This document shows, piece after piece, positions 10,259 through 17,674 of a stretch of 64,000 nt of DNA (position 1 is its first letter; each line of letters opens with the position of its first letter). The notes under the pieces were generated by a model. It worked only from the letters and a program-made list of their open reading frames with translations, did not search any database and was not told the origin of the DNA. The stretch spans positions 372,001-436,000 of the forward strand of contig NZ_RXFS01000001.1 in NCBI RefSeq assembly GCF_003952185.1, read 5' to 3'. The position numbers and the translations under genes were made by a program. This DNA comes from Variovorax sp. 679 (GTDB lineage: Bacteria; Pseudomonadota; Gammaproteobacteria; Burkholderiales; Burkholderiaceae_C).

Positions 10259-11713
10259 ATGAACGCAGCAGCAGCCCACTACATCGACGGACACCATGTG
10301 CAGTCCGAAGGCAACGCCACCATCGACGTGATCGATCCGAGCGATGGCAGCAAGTTCGGCGAGATCGCGCGCGGCACTGCCGCAGACGTCGACACCGCCG
10401 TGCGCGCCGCGCGCCAGGCCATGGGCGAGAACTTCGACGGCCCCTGGGGCGGCCTGACCGCGCTGCAACGCGGCCGCCTGCTGGCCAAGCTCGGCGCAGC
10501 CGTCATGGAGCACCATGAGGAACTGGCCCAGCTCGAGGCGCGCGACACCGGCAAGGCGCTGCGCGTGGCGCGCAACGACGCCACCGCGCTGGCCCGCTAC
10601 ATGGAGTACTACGCCGGCGCCTGCGACAAGCTACACGGCGACACCCTGCCCTACGAGCGCGGCTACACCGTGCTGACAGTGCGCGTGCCGCACGGCGTGA
10701 CGGGCCACATCATTCCCTGGAACTACCCGATGCAGATCGCGGGCCGCAGCGTGGGCGCCTCGCTCGCCGCGGGCAACGCCTGCGTGGTGAAGCCGGCGGA
10801 AGACGCGAGCCTGTCGCTGCTGCGCCTGGCCGAGATCGCGACCGAAGTGGGCTTCCCGGCCGGCGCGCTCAACGTGGTGACAGGCTACGGCAAGGAAGCC
10901 GGCGCGGCGCTGTGCGCGCACCCGGGCATCGACCACATCTCGTTCACCGGCTCGACCATGACCGGCCGCAGCGTGGGCCTGGCCGCGGCCGAACGCCATT
11001 GCCCGGTGACGCTCGAGCTCGGCGGCAAGTCGCCGCAGATCGTGTTCGCGGATGCCGACCTCGACGCGGCGGAGCCGGTGCTGCTCAACGCCATCATCCA
11101 GAACGCCGGCCAGACCTGCTCCGCGGGCAGCCGCGTGCTGGTGGAACAGTCGGTTTATGAAGAAGTGGTGCAGCGCCTCGCCAAGCGCTTCACCGCCGTG
11201 CGCGCGGGCACGCCCGCCGAAGACCTGGACATGGGCCCGCTCATCAACGAAAAGCAGTTCCGCCAGGTGCGCGACATGGTCGCGACCGCCGAGGCGGCCG
11301 GCCTGAAGGTGGCGGCGCGCGGCACGGTGTCGCCCAACGCGTCTTCCACCGGCTACTACCAGGAAGCCGTGCTGTTCCGCGACGTGCCGCACGAAAGCGA
11401 CATCGCGCAGCGCGAGATCTTCGGCCCGGTGCTGGCCCTGACGCCCTTTGCCGACGAAGCCGAGGCGGTGCGCCTGGCCAATGGCACGGACTTCGGCCTG
11501 GTGGCCGGCGTGTGGACCCGCGACGGCGCGCGCCAGCTGCGCATGGCGCACAAGCTGCATTGCGGCCAGGTCTTCGTCAACAATTACGGTGCGGCGGGTG
11601 GTGTAGAACTGCCTTTCGGCGGCGTGAAATCCAGCGGCTTCGGCCGCGAGAAGGGCTTCGAGGCCCTGCTCGGATTCACGACCCTAAAGACCATCGCCAT
11701 CAAGCACGGATGA
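10259..11713 (+). CDS. NAD(P)-dependent aldehyde dehydrogenase
   Basis: ALDH superfamily enzyme, 484 aa, oxidising an aldehyde to the acid. Marks: the cofactor and oxyanion stretch HIIPWNYPMQIAGRSVG, the general-base Glu in VTLELGGKSPQIVF, and the nucleophilic Cys in NAGQTCSAGSRVLV. EIFGPVLALTPF and FGGVKSSGFGREKG near the C-terminus are also typical. The start at 10259 has AGGAG 12 bp upstream; the longer in-frame extension would overlap the amidase gene and is rejected. It follows the amidase by 25 bp in the same operon. Confidence 0.92.
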   Translation: MNAAAAHYIDGHHVQSEGNATIDVIDPSDGSKFGEIARGTAADVDTAVRAARQAMGENFDGPWGGLTALQRGRLLAKLGAAVMEHHEELAQLEARDTGKALRVARNDATALARYMEYYAGACDKLHGDTLPYERGYTVLTVRVPHGVTGHIIPWNYPMQIAGRSVGASLAAGNACVVKPAEDASLSLLRLAEIATEVGFPAGALNVVTGYGKEAGAALCAHPGIDHISFTGSTMTGRSVGLAAAERHCPVTLELGGKSPQIVFADADLDAAEPVLLNAIIQNAGQTCSAGSRVLVEQSVYEEVVQRLAKRFTAVRAGTPAEDLDMGPLINEKQFRQVRDMVATAEAAGLKVAARGTVSPNASSTGYYQEAVLFRDVPHESDIAQREIFGPVLALTPFADEAEAVRLANGTDFGLVAGVWTRDGARQLRMAHKLHCGQVFVNNYGAAGGVELPFGGVKSSGFGREKGFEALLGFTTLKTIAIKHG

Positions 11714-11722
11714 AGACAACAC

Positions 11723-12619
11723 ATGACTACCACCACTGAACAGCAGCAAGCGCCGCGCAAGGTCGGCCTCGTCGGCGTCGGCCTCATGGGCCACGGCATC
11801 GCCAGCAACATCGTCAAGCACGGCCACCAGCTCACCGTGCTGGAGCACGCGGGCAACCAGCCCATCGACGGCCTGCTGAAGGCCGGCGCCACCTCGGTGA
11901 AGGACGTGGCCGCGCTGGCCGCGCAGGTCGACGTGCTGATCCTGTGCGTCACCGGCACCCCGCAGGTCGAGGCCGTGATGCTCGGCGACAGCGGCGCGCT
12001 GACCACGCTGCGCCCCGGCACCGTGGTGATCGACTGCTCGACGGCCGTTCCCGCCTCCACCGCAAAGGTCGCGGAAGCAGTGAGCGCCAAGGGCGGCAAG
12101 TTCATCGACGCGCCCATGACCCGCACCGCGAAGGAAGCCGCCGAAGGCCGGCTCAACCTGCTGGTGGGCGGCGACGAGCAGGTGCTGGCCTCGTGCCTGC
12201 CGCTGCTGCGCTGCTTCGCAGAGAACGTCACGCACGTGGGCGGCATCGGCGCAGGCCATGCAATGAAGCTGCTGCACAACTTCGTGTCGCTGGGCACCGT
12301 GGCGCTGCTGTGCGAGGCTGCCGCCTGCGCCGAGCGCGCCGGCGTGAAGCCCGACGTGTTCGTCGACGTGCTCGCCAAGGGCGGCGGCAACGGCGTGGCG
12401 CTGGAACGCGTCAAGCCCAAGCTGCTGACGGGCAGCACCGATTCGCTGAAGTTCTCGATGGCGAATGCGAAGAAGGACCTGGGGTACTACAACGACATGG
12501 CGGAGCAGTCTTCTTCGAGCCATGGCATTGCGCAAGCCGTGGATGCGCTGCTGACTCATGGGGTCGAGAAGTTCGGTGGGGACCGGATGGTGCTCGATCT
12601 GGTTGAAGCGTTGCGCTGA
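11723..12619 (+). CDS. NAD(P)-dependent beta-hydroxyacid dehydrogenase
   Basis: Member of the 3-hydroxyisobutyrate dehydrogenase / tartronate semialdehyde reductase superfamily, 298 aa. The Rossmann motif is VGLVGVGLMGHGIASN. The substrate-binding region appears as FIDAPMTRTAKEAAEGRLN; the usual DAPVSGG is changed to DAPMTRT, which suggests a non-classical substrate. The catalytic Lys lies in GHAMKLLHNF, replacing the usual KxxNN. Last gene of the catabolic operon, 9 bp after the aldehyde dehydrogenase. Confidence 0.88.
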   Translation: MTTTTEQQQAPRKVGLVGVGLMGHGIASNIVKHGHQLTVLEHAGNQPIDGLLKAGATSVKDVAALAAQVDVLILCVTGTPQVEAVMLGDSGALTTLRPGTVVIDCSTAVPASTAKVAEAVSAKGGKFIDAPMTRTAKEAAEGRLNLLVGGDEQVLASCLPLLRCFAENVTHVGGIGAGHAMKLLHNFVSLGTVALLCEAAACAERAGVKPDVFVDVLAKGGGNGVALERVKPKLLTGSTDSLKFSMANAKKDLGYYNDMAEQSSSSHGIAQAVDALLTHGVEKFGGDRMVLDLVEALR

Positions 12620-12635
12620 CTCTTTGCCTGCTTCT

Positions 12636-12678
12636 GCCCTGTGCGCCACCGACGTTGTTCGGGGCGCGTGCACAGGGC
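12636..12678 (+). terminator. Hairpin downstream of the catabolic operon
   Basis: GCCCTGTGC at 12636-12644 pairs with GCACAGGGC at 12670-12678, a perfect 9-bp stem with further pairing of GCGCC against GGCGC inside. It begins 17 bp after the operon stop. No T-run follows, so termination by this hairpin alone is uncertain. Confidence 0.35.
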
Positions 12679-12732
12679 GTTGGTGATGCGACCGCTGGGG
12701 CGGATCGCAGGTGGACGCGCTCTCGCGCACCA

Positions 12733-12861
12733 GTGAGTTGGGCGGCAGACTTGCTGCTCGATAGCGGCGTAAGTCTAGAGCAGAAGGATGAGGCTTACGA
12801 TGGCAGCTCACGGCCAATAGCCGACCTTCACCGCCTCGGTCTACCTTCCAACCCAACTCAC
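12733..12861. repeat. 10-bp inverted repeat at the left edge of the accessory region
   Basis: GTGAGTTGGG at 12733-12742 is the perfect reverse complement of CCCAACTCAC at 12852-12861. The arms enclose the first copy of the spacer motif (12811-12829) and lie exactly between the catabolic operon and the first accessory gene. This could mark an old insertion boundary or be chance. Confidence 0.3.
12811..12829 (+). repeat. Cassette spacer motif, copy 1
   Basis: Reads CGGCCAATAGCCGACCTTC, close to the consensus CGGCCANAASCGGWCRTTC shared by the intergenic spacers of this region. It lies 45 bp before the first accessory gene. Confidence 0.5.
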
Positions 12862-12874
12862 CAATCACAGGAAC

Positions 12875-13405
12875 ATGACAGTCGCAATGTCACCGCTGTG
12901 GGTCAAGCATCCTGACATCCCGTGGGGTAGCGTCGGGTGGCGCATGGGTTGGGGTGAGGCGTACTGGGGTCAATGGAAAATTTTCTTCCTGGCCTTGAAG
13001 GAAGAAGAGCGCCAGCGCTACCGAGAGAACTGGCCGGAACCTGAGTCATGGCGGGGGCTGTATGCATTTGTTGAGTCGGGTGAACCTCCACCCTGGGCAA
13101 TCGAACACAGGAGAAAGCTGGCTGGCCCTTATCCCCTGCCGAGTGCCGAAGAGTTCAACATCTGTGAGCACTACCGGGTTGTATGGTTGATCAGGCGCCA
13201 CATGAGCAAGTTGGGCGTCTACGAAGTACCGGCGAGATTTCCATCGCCGAATCTTGGACAAGCACCGGATGAGAGCGACGTAACGTTCTATGCGGAACCG
13301 AGCGGCGCCTGGTGGCGTTTGTCGATGCCAAAAGGTGGCGGGCTTATCCTGAACCGACTGACGCAACCAGACGCCCCTGACACGTTGCTGTTCCGCAAGG
13401 CATAG
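12875..13405 (+). CDS. Hypothetical protein, first gene of the accessory array
   Basis: 176 aa, soluble, rich in Trp and Pro (WVKHPDIPWGSVGWRMGWGE near the start), with no signal peptide or TM segment. No function is recognised. The alternative start at 12887 (MSPLWVKHP) is equally plausible, because AGGA lies close to the first ATG. The gene is preceded and followed by a copy of the spacer motif. Codon use and GC content look lower than in the catabolic operon, consistent with acquired DNA. Lone soluble proteins of this size in such arrays are often orphan immunity proteins, which is only inference here. Confidence 0.65.
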   Translation: MTVAMSPLWVKHPDIPWGSVGWRMGWGEAYWGQWKIFFLALKEEERQRYRENWPEPESWRGLYAFVESGEPPPWAIEHRRKLAGPYPLPSAEEFNICEHYRVVWLIRRHMSKLGVYEVPARFPSPNLGQAPDESDVTFYAEPSGAWWRLSMPKGGGLILNRLTQPDAPDTLLFRKA

Positions 13406-13411
13406 CGGCTG

Positions 13412-13433
13412 TTGACCACAACCAGACATTCGG
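13412..13433 (+). repeat. Cassette spacer motif, copy 2
   Basis: TGACCACAACCAGACATTCG matches the consensus at most positions (best in the ACATTCG half). It starts 7 bp after the preceding stop codon, and the next start codon follows after 45 bp. Confidence 0.5.
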
Positions 13434-13478
13434 GGCTGAGGCAGAATCTGCGAACCGTCGTTCCACGAAAGCTGCCCG

Positions 13479-13817
13479 ATGGACCCTACTTTCGAAGTCC
13501 TTGTCGAGTCCGAGCGCACTGAAGCAGAGTTACTGGAAGCCTTGCAGCGCCCACTGCGCGGGACTCGGCAAGGAGGTTACTTGCTTGCACAAGGCAACGT
13601 CCTAAAGTTTTCCGAAAACCCGCTCCGTGACAGCAGCAAGCTTGGGAACGGCGAGAGTTCGTGGCCGTACTTCAAGTACAGCCTATCCGTCTTTCCGCAG
13701 CACGAATCTGACCTCGAAGTTCAAAAGGCTCTCGCGAACGAGTTAGTCGCCGCGCTTCGACCCTACTGCTCCGACTTGGAACTGATTGCAGAGCCGTGGG
13801 CAGATAGAGCGCTATGA
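13479..13817 (+). CDS. Hypothetical small protein, immunity-like
   Basis: 112 aa, acidic, no signal peptide. It opens MDPTFEVLVESERTEAELLE and contains SSWPYFKYSLSVFPQ, followed by a helix ending near the C-terminus LELIAEPWADRAL. This layout (beta strands with YFxYxLxV, then a helix and a final strand) resembles small orphan proteins found beside toxin loci, but no family can be named with confidence. Flanked on both sides by the spacer motif. Confidence 0.6.
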   Translation: MDPTFEVLVESERTEAELLEALQRPLRGTRQGGYLLAQGNVLKFSENPLRDSSKLGNGESSWPYFKYSLSVFPQHESDLEVQKALANELVAALRPYCSDLELIAEPWADRAL

Positions 13818-13826
13818 CAGGCAAAC

Positions 13827-13850
13827 TTCGACCAGAACCAGTCCTTCGCG
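13827..13850 (+). repeat. Cassette spacer motif, copy 3
   Basis: TTCGACCAGAACCAGTCCTT followed by CGCG matches the consensus well (CGACCAGAACC half). It fills nearly the whole 39-bp gap between two accessory genes. Confidence 0.55.
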
Positions 13851-13856
13851 CCCTGC

Positions 13857-14285
13857 ATGATGTCGAACTACAGCCACTTATGGGACGGTACCGAGCCAGG
13901 CTGGGTACTTTTGCAGGTCCATCGCCAGAGATCGACCATCGCGGTGCTGTTTGATGAGCCCGGAGCGGCTCCTCTAGAAATCCAGGCACTACGCCGCGTG
14001 GTGCCCGAATTCACTGCACTGCCTGCCCAGCAAGCTGTCCTGCAGCTTCGCGGACGTCGGCGCATCGACCTCGGGGAAATGGAGCCCCGGGAAGCCCGAA
14101 GGCTGATTGAGAGGCTTCGGGACTGCGGCCTACGTGTGGAAGAGCAGGCGCTGGACCGCAGTGGTTACCTGCCGTTCAACGAAGTTTCGAAAATGGCACT
14201 GCTCATTGAAGATGAGGTTGAAGGTAGAGCAGTGGCAGCCGAAGCTTTGAGACAAGGAATCCCGGTTCGGCAGGTCGAGAGCTAA
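13857..14285 (+). CDS. Hypothetical protein
   Basis: 142 aa with no signal peptide or TM segment. It begins MMSNYSHLWDGTEPGWVLLQ, has a basic central segment (VLQLRGRRRIDLGEM) and a helical ARRLIERLRDCGLRVEEQ, and ends with AAEALRQGIPVRQVES. Function not recognised. Third and last plus-strand gene of the array before it switches to mostly minus-strand genes. Confidence 0.6.
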   Translation: MMSNYSHLWDGTEPGWVLLQVHRQRSTIAVLFDEPGAAPLEIQALRRVVPEFTALPAQQAVLQLRGRRRIDLGEMEPREARRLIERLRDCGLRVEEQALDRSGYLPFNEVSKMALLIEDEVEGRAVAAEALRQGIPVRQVES

Positions 14286-14407
14286 CTCACTTCAGAAGGC
14301 TCGGCCACTCAAACGACCGGGACGAATGGCTGCTCTGGAGCAAACCCAACTTCCGCGTTGGGCCCGATGCCGACGTACGTCTTTCTTCGAAGCCGCCATT
14401 CAAGCTG

Positions 14408-14902
14408 CTACGCCAGTTTCAACTTGGCTCGATGTGCTCTCTCTAGAGCGAGAGCTTCGGGATGTTTGGCGAGCCACTTTTGATGCAGCACTGAATACGT
14501 CGAATGCCAGTTTCGATTCGCAAGCGGCTCCAGAAGCCCGAGGAGCTTTTCCACGCTTGAAATGGCATCGAGCTTGTTCAGTTCATGCGACCGAAGCGCC
14601 TCTACGACCTGCAACATGCAATCGGCCGCGCTATCAGGAGTGGTCATGTTCCATGCCCGCCCGTTAGCTATTCTGAAACCATGGGGGTCCATGTAGCCGT
14701 TGACGGGTCCGAAAGGTAGTGAAGCACATAGAACTACGCAGGTCCTCTTCTGGCCTCCCGAGCCATTGGCATCGACCCAGAGTTGCTGAAAGACATCGTT
14801 CTTCTGGCGCACGAACTTGCGAGACGTCACTTTGGTGAAGCCCTCGTTCTTCAAGAACGGCCAGAGGGTCCTTGAAATTTCGTGCAGGAGGGCGTCTGCC
14901 AT
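14408..14902 (-). CDS. Hypothetical protein (weak DUF4304-like resemblance)
   Basis: 164 aa, soluble. The N-terminal half, LWPFLKNEGFTKVTSRKFVR followed by QLWVDANGSGGQKRTCVVLC, resembles the layout of DUF4304-type proteins (helix, then a 'gF...F' strand and a strand that handles an R/K-rich sheet). The match is by eye only. The C-terminal half is helical. Tail-to-tail with the preceding plus-strand gene; the 122-bp gap has only a degenerate spacer motif. Confidence 0.6.
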   Translation of the reverse strand: MADALLHEISRTLWPFLKNEGFTKVTSRKFVRQKNDVFQQLWVDANGSGGQKRTCVVLCASLPFGPVNGYMDPHGFRIANGRAWNMTTPDSAADCMLQVVEALRSHELNKLDAISSVEKLLGLLEPLANRNWHSTYSVLHQKWLAKHPEALALERAHRAKLKLA

Positions 14903-15072
14903 TTCAGTTTTCTTGTGAGGTCAATCGTCAAAGTGGCTGTCAGCTTCCGGCCGGCTCGCGCCGCCAGATTTGACTGTCTGGCTTTCCCGAAGTCTTCCGA
15001 TATCGGTAGCTTGTACGTCGTGCCGGCTTTGAGTTCTACGTCCGAGGGAAGCTTCGAATCATCTTGCTGCAT
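14851..15072 (-). CDS. Possible small ORF between the OmpA remnant and the 164-aa gene
   Basis: 73 aa beginning MQQDDSKLPSDVELKAGTTY. It overlaps the 3' end of the OmpA-like frame and the 5' end of the next gene in other frames. No family recognised. It may be a decayed gene rather than a translated product, because it overlaps two better candidates and lacks a clear ribosome binding site. Confidence 0.25.
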   Translation of the reverse strand: MQQDDSKLPSDVELKAGTTYKLPISEDFGKARQSNLAARAGRKLTATLTIDLTRKLKWQTPSCTKFQGPSGRS

Positions 15073-15486
15073 TCACCAGAAGACACGGGACCGGCTGAAA
15101 AAAACAATACACGATTGAGTGCCCGACCTTCTGGCAGCTCGTTACTTACGGTGGGTCGCTTCACTCCATAAGCAGCGATCGCAATCTGGTCGCTATGCAC
15201 ACCATGACGAATCAGTCGGTCTTTCACGTCGATAGCTCGCCGTAATGACAGTTGATCGGGGTGCTTCTCGTCGCTTGATGCATTGCCTTCCAAAGTAACT
15301 CGATTGCCAGTTGCCTTCGCGTCGCACGCCACGGATTGAAGTGTCACCAAGTCATTTGGTTGAAGCTCTGTACTGTCCTTCAGGTAGTACAAGGCCCCTT
15401 CTGCCAGCACGATAGACGTTGATGAGGCAATGTGAGGGGCAAAAAAATGACTGCAATCAACCAACACGATACTCTGGGCATTTGCG
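15036..15486 (-). pseudogene. OmpA-domain protein split by a frameshift in a T7 run
   Basis: The main frame encodes an OmpA/Pal-type peptidoglycan-binding domain: VTLEGNASSDEKH, LSLRRAIDVKDRLIRHGVHS, QIAIAAYGVK and EGRALNRVLF correspond to the family's GHTD, RRAxxVxxxL, GYGexxP and NRRVE stretches. This frame has no export signal. A neighbouring frame starts at 15483-15486 as MPRVSCWLIAVIF, a plausible signal peptide, and then stops. The two meet at a run of seven T (A7 at 15441-15447 on plus); one more T would give MPRVSCWLIAVIFFAPHIAS joined to the domain. This is either a real frameshift or a sequencing error. If intact, it would be a periplasmic or outer-membrane-associated protein. Confidence 0.55.
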
Positions 15487-15510
15487 TCTTTCTAAGAGCG
15501 ACTCGGGGCT

Positions 15511-15530
15511 GATCGTCCGGTTCTGTTCGA
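15511..15530 (-). repeat. Cassette spacer motif, copy 4
   Basis: On the minus strand CGAACAGAACCGGACGATC, similar to copy 6 (CGGCCAGAACCGGACATTG). It lies between the stop of the 128-aa gene and the OmpA-like gene. Confidence 0.45.
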
Positions 15531-15546
15531 ATTTTGCCGAGCAAGG

Positions 15547-15933
15547 CTACGTTAGTGTTTCATGGAATGGTTCAGCCGCGACTTGAAATTCATCCTCGTA
15601 AACAACATAGCCAGGTCGCTCGCTACGCAAGATTTCAACCATCACATCGTGCGCTTCCAGTACCCGAGCCATTCCGTGCATCATGTTGATGTGCTGAGTT
15701 GCAGTGTCCTTGAACCAACTGAGTGCCACCTTCTTCGCGTGCGGTTTGGATGAGCGAGTGAAGCTCACGGGCTTGCGAAGATTTTTTCGGAACCAGTCTC
15801 GAAGTTCGTAGTAGTTCTCAACTTCGTGCTCCGAGAGCAACCCTTGTGTCTCGAGTTCTCCGAGTGCCTGAAACAAGCCCTGCCTTCTGCCAGAGTCGAT
15901 GTCGTTGCTGTGGATTACAAAGCGAATGAACAT
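15547..15933 (-). CDS. Hypothetical protein
   Basis: 128 aa, soluble, starting MFIRFVIHSNDIDSGRRQGL. It has a mainly helical body (ALGELETQGLLSEHEVENYY, then RDWFRKNLRKPVSF) and ends in a strand region PGYVVYEDEFQVAAEP. No catalytic motif is visible and the function is unknown. It is complete, with its own start and with a spacer motif on both sides, so it looks like one full unit of the array. Confidence 0.65.
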   Translation of the reverse strand: MFIRFVIHSNDIDSGRRQGLFQALGELETQGLLSEHEVENYYELRDWFRKNLRKPVSFTRSSKPHAKKVALSWFKDTATQHINMMHGMARVLEAHDVMVEILRSERPGYVVYEDEFQVAAEPFHETLT

Positions 15934-15955
15934 GTCGATAAGGTTGATTGCTCGC

Positions 15956-15979
15956 GCCGAATGACCGGTGTTGGCCGGA
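15956..15979 (-). repeat. Cassette spacer motif, copy 5
   Basis: On the minus strand CGGCCAACACCGGTCATTCG, followed by GC; one of the best matches to the consensus. It lies 33 bp after the stop of the 161-aa gene and 22 bp before the next start. Confidence 0.6.
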
Positions 15980-16012
15980 TTGTGCCGGTGGCACCGACTG
16001 CCTGGCCAGCGT

Positions 16013-16498
16013 TCAAAGAAACTCGATTACTAGCTTGAACGCCGAGAACGGTTCACGCTCTGGTCGCTTGTGTCGACGAAAGCAGGCGACAAAGTCCGTG
16101 TAGCCGTACGATTCACTACCATCGTCGGGGGAAAGGCTCAGGTGGACCTGGAAATCGCATCTGTCCGCGGCAGCAGCCGTCCCCAGGTCAATGGAGTCAA
16201 GGCTCCAGCTTCCTGCATCTCGAGTGAACAACTTCGCGAGTCGGAAGGCTGCTTCCCGCATGTCTTCGAAATGCGCAGCTACTAAGCTCAGGAGATTGAC
16301 CGCATCGTCGGCGGGCTGCCCGTTGATTTCAGGCAGGAGGATTTCGATGCCACCAACTGCGTTGAAGAAGTAGTTTCCCGCGCCATCTGGTCTACCGTCT
16401 GCAATGCGGTACTGCAGCAAAGCTGGCCCAGCAGGAGGCACAGTTCCAGGGAAGTACTGCGCTTCAATAGCTTCATCCGACAGAGATTCAGGCTCCAC
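16013..16498 (-). CDS. Hypothetical acidic protein
   Basis: 161 aa, acidic, no export signal. It starts MEPESLSDEAIEAQYFPGTV and contains AGNYFFNAVGGIEILLPEIN, a helical ADDAVNLLSLVAAHFEDMRE, and a C-terminal sheet region GYTDFVACFRRHKRPE. Not recognised. The acidic character and isolated position fit an orphan immunity protein, but nothing in the sequence proves this. Confidence 0.62.
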   Translation of the reverse strand: MEPESLSDEAIEAQYFPGTVPPAGPALLQYRIADGRPDGAGNYFFNAVGGIEILLPEINGQPADDAVNLLSLVAAHFEDMREAAFRLAKLFTRDAGSWSLDSIDLGTAAAADRCDFQVHLSLSPDDGSESYGYTDFVACFRRHKRPEREPFSAFKLVIEFL

Positions 16499-16591
16499 TT
16501 TGCCTCCTTACGTCATCTGACTCGCCGCCGACCTGGCACGGGTGACGGAGAAGTGCGCACCCAAACTGGCATCCTCTTGGCAATTGTGCGC

Positions 16592-16618
16592 GCCGGCTTA
16601 ACGACCGCTTTGGCCGCA
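16592..16618 (-). repeat. Cassette spacer motif, copy 6a
   Basis: On the minus strand CGGCCAAAGCGGTCGTTAAG, one base shorter than the consensus between CGGCCA and GCGG. It lies in the 161-bp gap between two array genes. Confidence 0.55.
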
Positions 16619-16659
16619 TCCTGCCACACCAAAGCCCACACTATCGGCCCTCCATGCGG

Positions 16660-16938
16660 CTATTCGGCTGCCAGAACGTCAAGCGCGGAAGCCTTCAGCC
16701 ATTCGTCCGCGCACTCTTGTTCAAGCAGCCAATTGGCCAACTCCACAGCGCGTTCATGGCGTCGTGTGGCGAGATGTCCAATTGCTATCGTTGCACAGGA
16801 CTGCTCCATTACAAAGTCTTCAACGAGAGCAACGAGGGTCTTGCTATCGACTTTGTCCCAATCCGGCTCCTCCGGGTACGTCAATTGGATCTGCTCCGCT
16901 AACGGTAGATTTCCAAGGTCAATTTGTCGGTGGTTCAT
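16660..16938 (-). CDS. Hypothetical small helical protein
   Basis: 92 aa when started at 16938 (MNHRQIDLGNLPLAEQIQLT). A longer in-frame reading to 17049 would run through the spacer motif and is rejected. The rest is helical (VDSKTLVALVEDFVMEQSCA, HERAVELANWLLEQECADEW) and reads like a two- or three-helix, HEAT-like unit. No function recognised. Confidence 0.55.
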   Translation of the reverse strand: MNHRQIDLGNLPLAEQIQLTYPEEPDWDKVDSKTLVALVEDFVMEQSCATIAIGHLATRRHERAVELANWLLEQECADEWLKASALDVLAAE

Positions 16939-16968
16939 GCGATGATTCCTCAATACGACAACGCCTTG

Positions 16969-16990
16969 CTCAATGTCCGGTTCTGGCCGA
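16969..16990 (-). repeat. Cassette spacer motif, copy 6b
   Basis: On the minus strand CGGCCAGAACCGGACATTG, followed by AGC; close to consensus. It lies 30 bp before the start of the 92-aa gene and 97 bp after the lipoprotein stop. Confidence 0.6.
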
Positions 16991-17087
16991 CTGTAGCCTG
17001 TTGCGCTCGTGGAGAGTTTCGGGCCCCTGCGGGCGTTTCCTTGGGGCACAAAGCAGCCACTTGTTGCAACGCTCGGGCGAACACAGC

Positions 17088-17597
17088 TCAGCCGGCGTCG
17101 GCCACGCGCATTGACCGGTCAATCGGGCCGCACGCGACTTTCTGCGCTGATTTGGACAAGATGACAAAGTCGTGAAGTCTGCGCTGACCTGGTGCCCCGA
17201 GCGGCTCACCAAAAAGGCACAGCTCGCTGGGGGGATTCGATTCATAAGGCAACACAGGGACATAAACGTAGCCTGCCTTCAGTTCCGCTTGGATCTTGTA
17301 TGGGTAAATCAAGTCCTTGAAATACATGACCACGTTGCCTGTACCACTGCTCCACGCGTAGCGGAGTTCGTAGGACCCCGCAGCCAAGTCATAGCCTGCA
17401 ACCTTCCAATCCCAAACCCGGTCAGAGCCGATGGTCTGCAGCTTCGCAAATGCCTCGAATGGTGGCTCGGCCTTTCCGCCGCGAAGCAACAGGCGAGCCT
17501 GTTGTTTGCTATCGCCACTTTGTGGTCCGTATTGCACGATCGGGCCTGCGCATCCAGTCAGCGTCAACAGCATCCATATCAGTGGCATTCTTTTCAC
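17088..17597 (-). CDS. Predicted lipoprotein of unknown function
   Basis: 169 aa. The N-terminus MKRMPLIWMLLTLTGCAG is a lipoprotein signal peptide, with LTGC as the lipobox. The residue after Cys is Ala, which favours sorting to the outer membrane. The mature part is mostly beta-rich (WDWKVAGYDLAAGSYELRYA, AELKAGYVYVPVLPYES). It resembles small periplasmic lipoproteins of unknown role. It is the only clearly exported intact product of the array. Confidence 0.7.
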   Translation of the reverse strand: MKRMPLIWMLLTLTGCAGPIVQYGPQSGDSKQQARLLLRGGKAEPPFEAFAKLQTIGSDRVWDWKVAGYDLAAGSYELRYAWSSGTGNVVMYFKDLIYPYKIQAELKAGYVYVPVLPYESNPPSELCLFGEPLGAPGQRRLHDFVILSKSAQKVACGPIDRSMRVADAG

Positions 17598-17637
17598 TTG
17601 AACTTTCCTCTTGTGTACGCGATGAATGAGGCTTGTT

Positions 17638-17663
17638 GCCGAACGACCGCATTTGGCCGAACG
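17638..17663 (-). repeat. Cassette spacer motif, copy 7
   Basis: On the minus strand CGGCCAAATGCGGTCGTTCG, followed by GC. This copy also carries GTTCGGC as a direct repeat at both ends. It starts 12 bp after the DMP19-like stop and ends 40 bp before the lipoprotein start. Confidence 0.65.
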
Positions 17664-17674
17664 GGGATATCTCG

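Noticed and set aside
11584..12868. Minus-strand frames of 284 and 394 aa opposite the beta-hydroxyacid dehydrogenase
   Set aside because: The plus strand holds a full dehydrogenase with Rossmann and catalytic motifs; the opposing frames have none.
16660..17049. Longer 129-aa version of the small helical protein
   Set aside because: The extension would translate through the spacer motif at 16969-16990 and has no start signal; the start at 16938 fits better.
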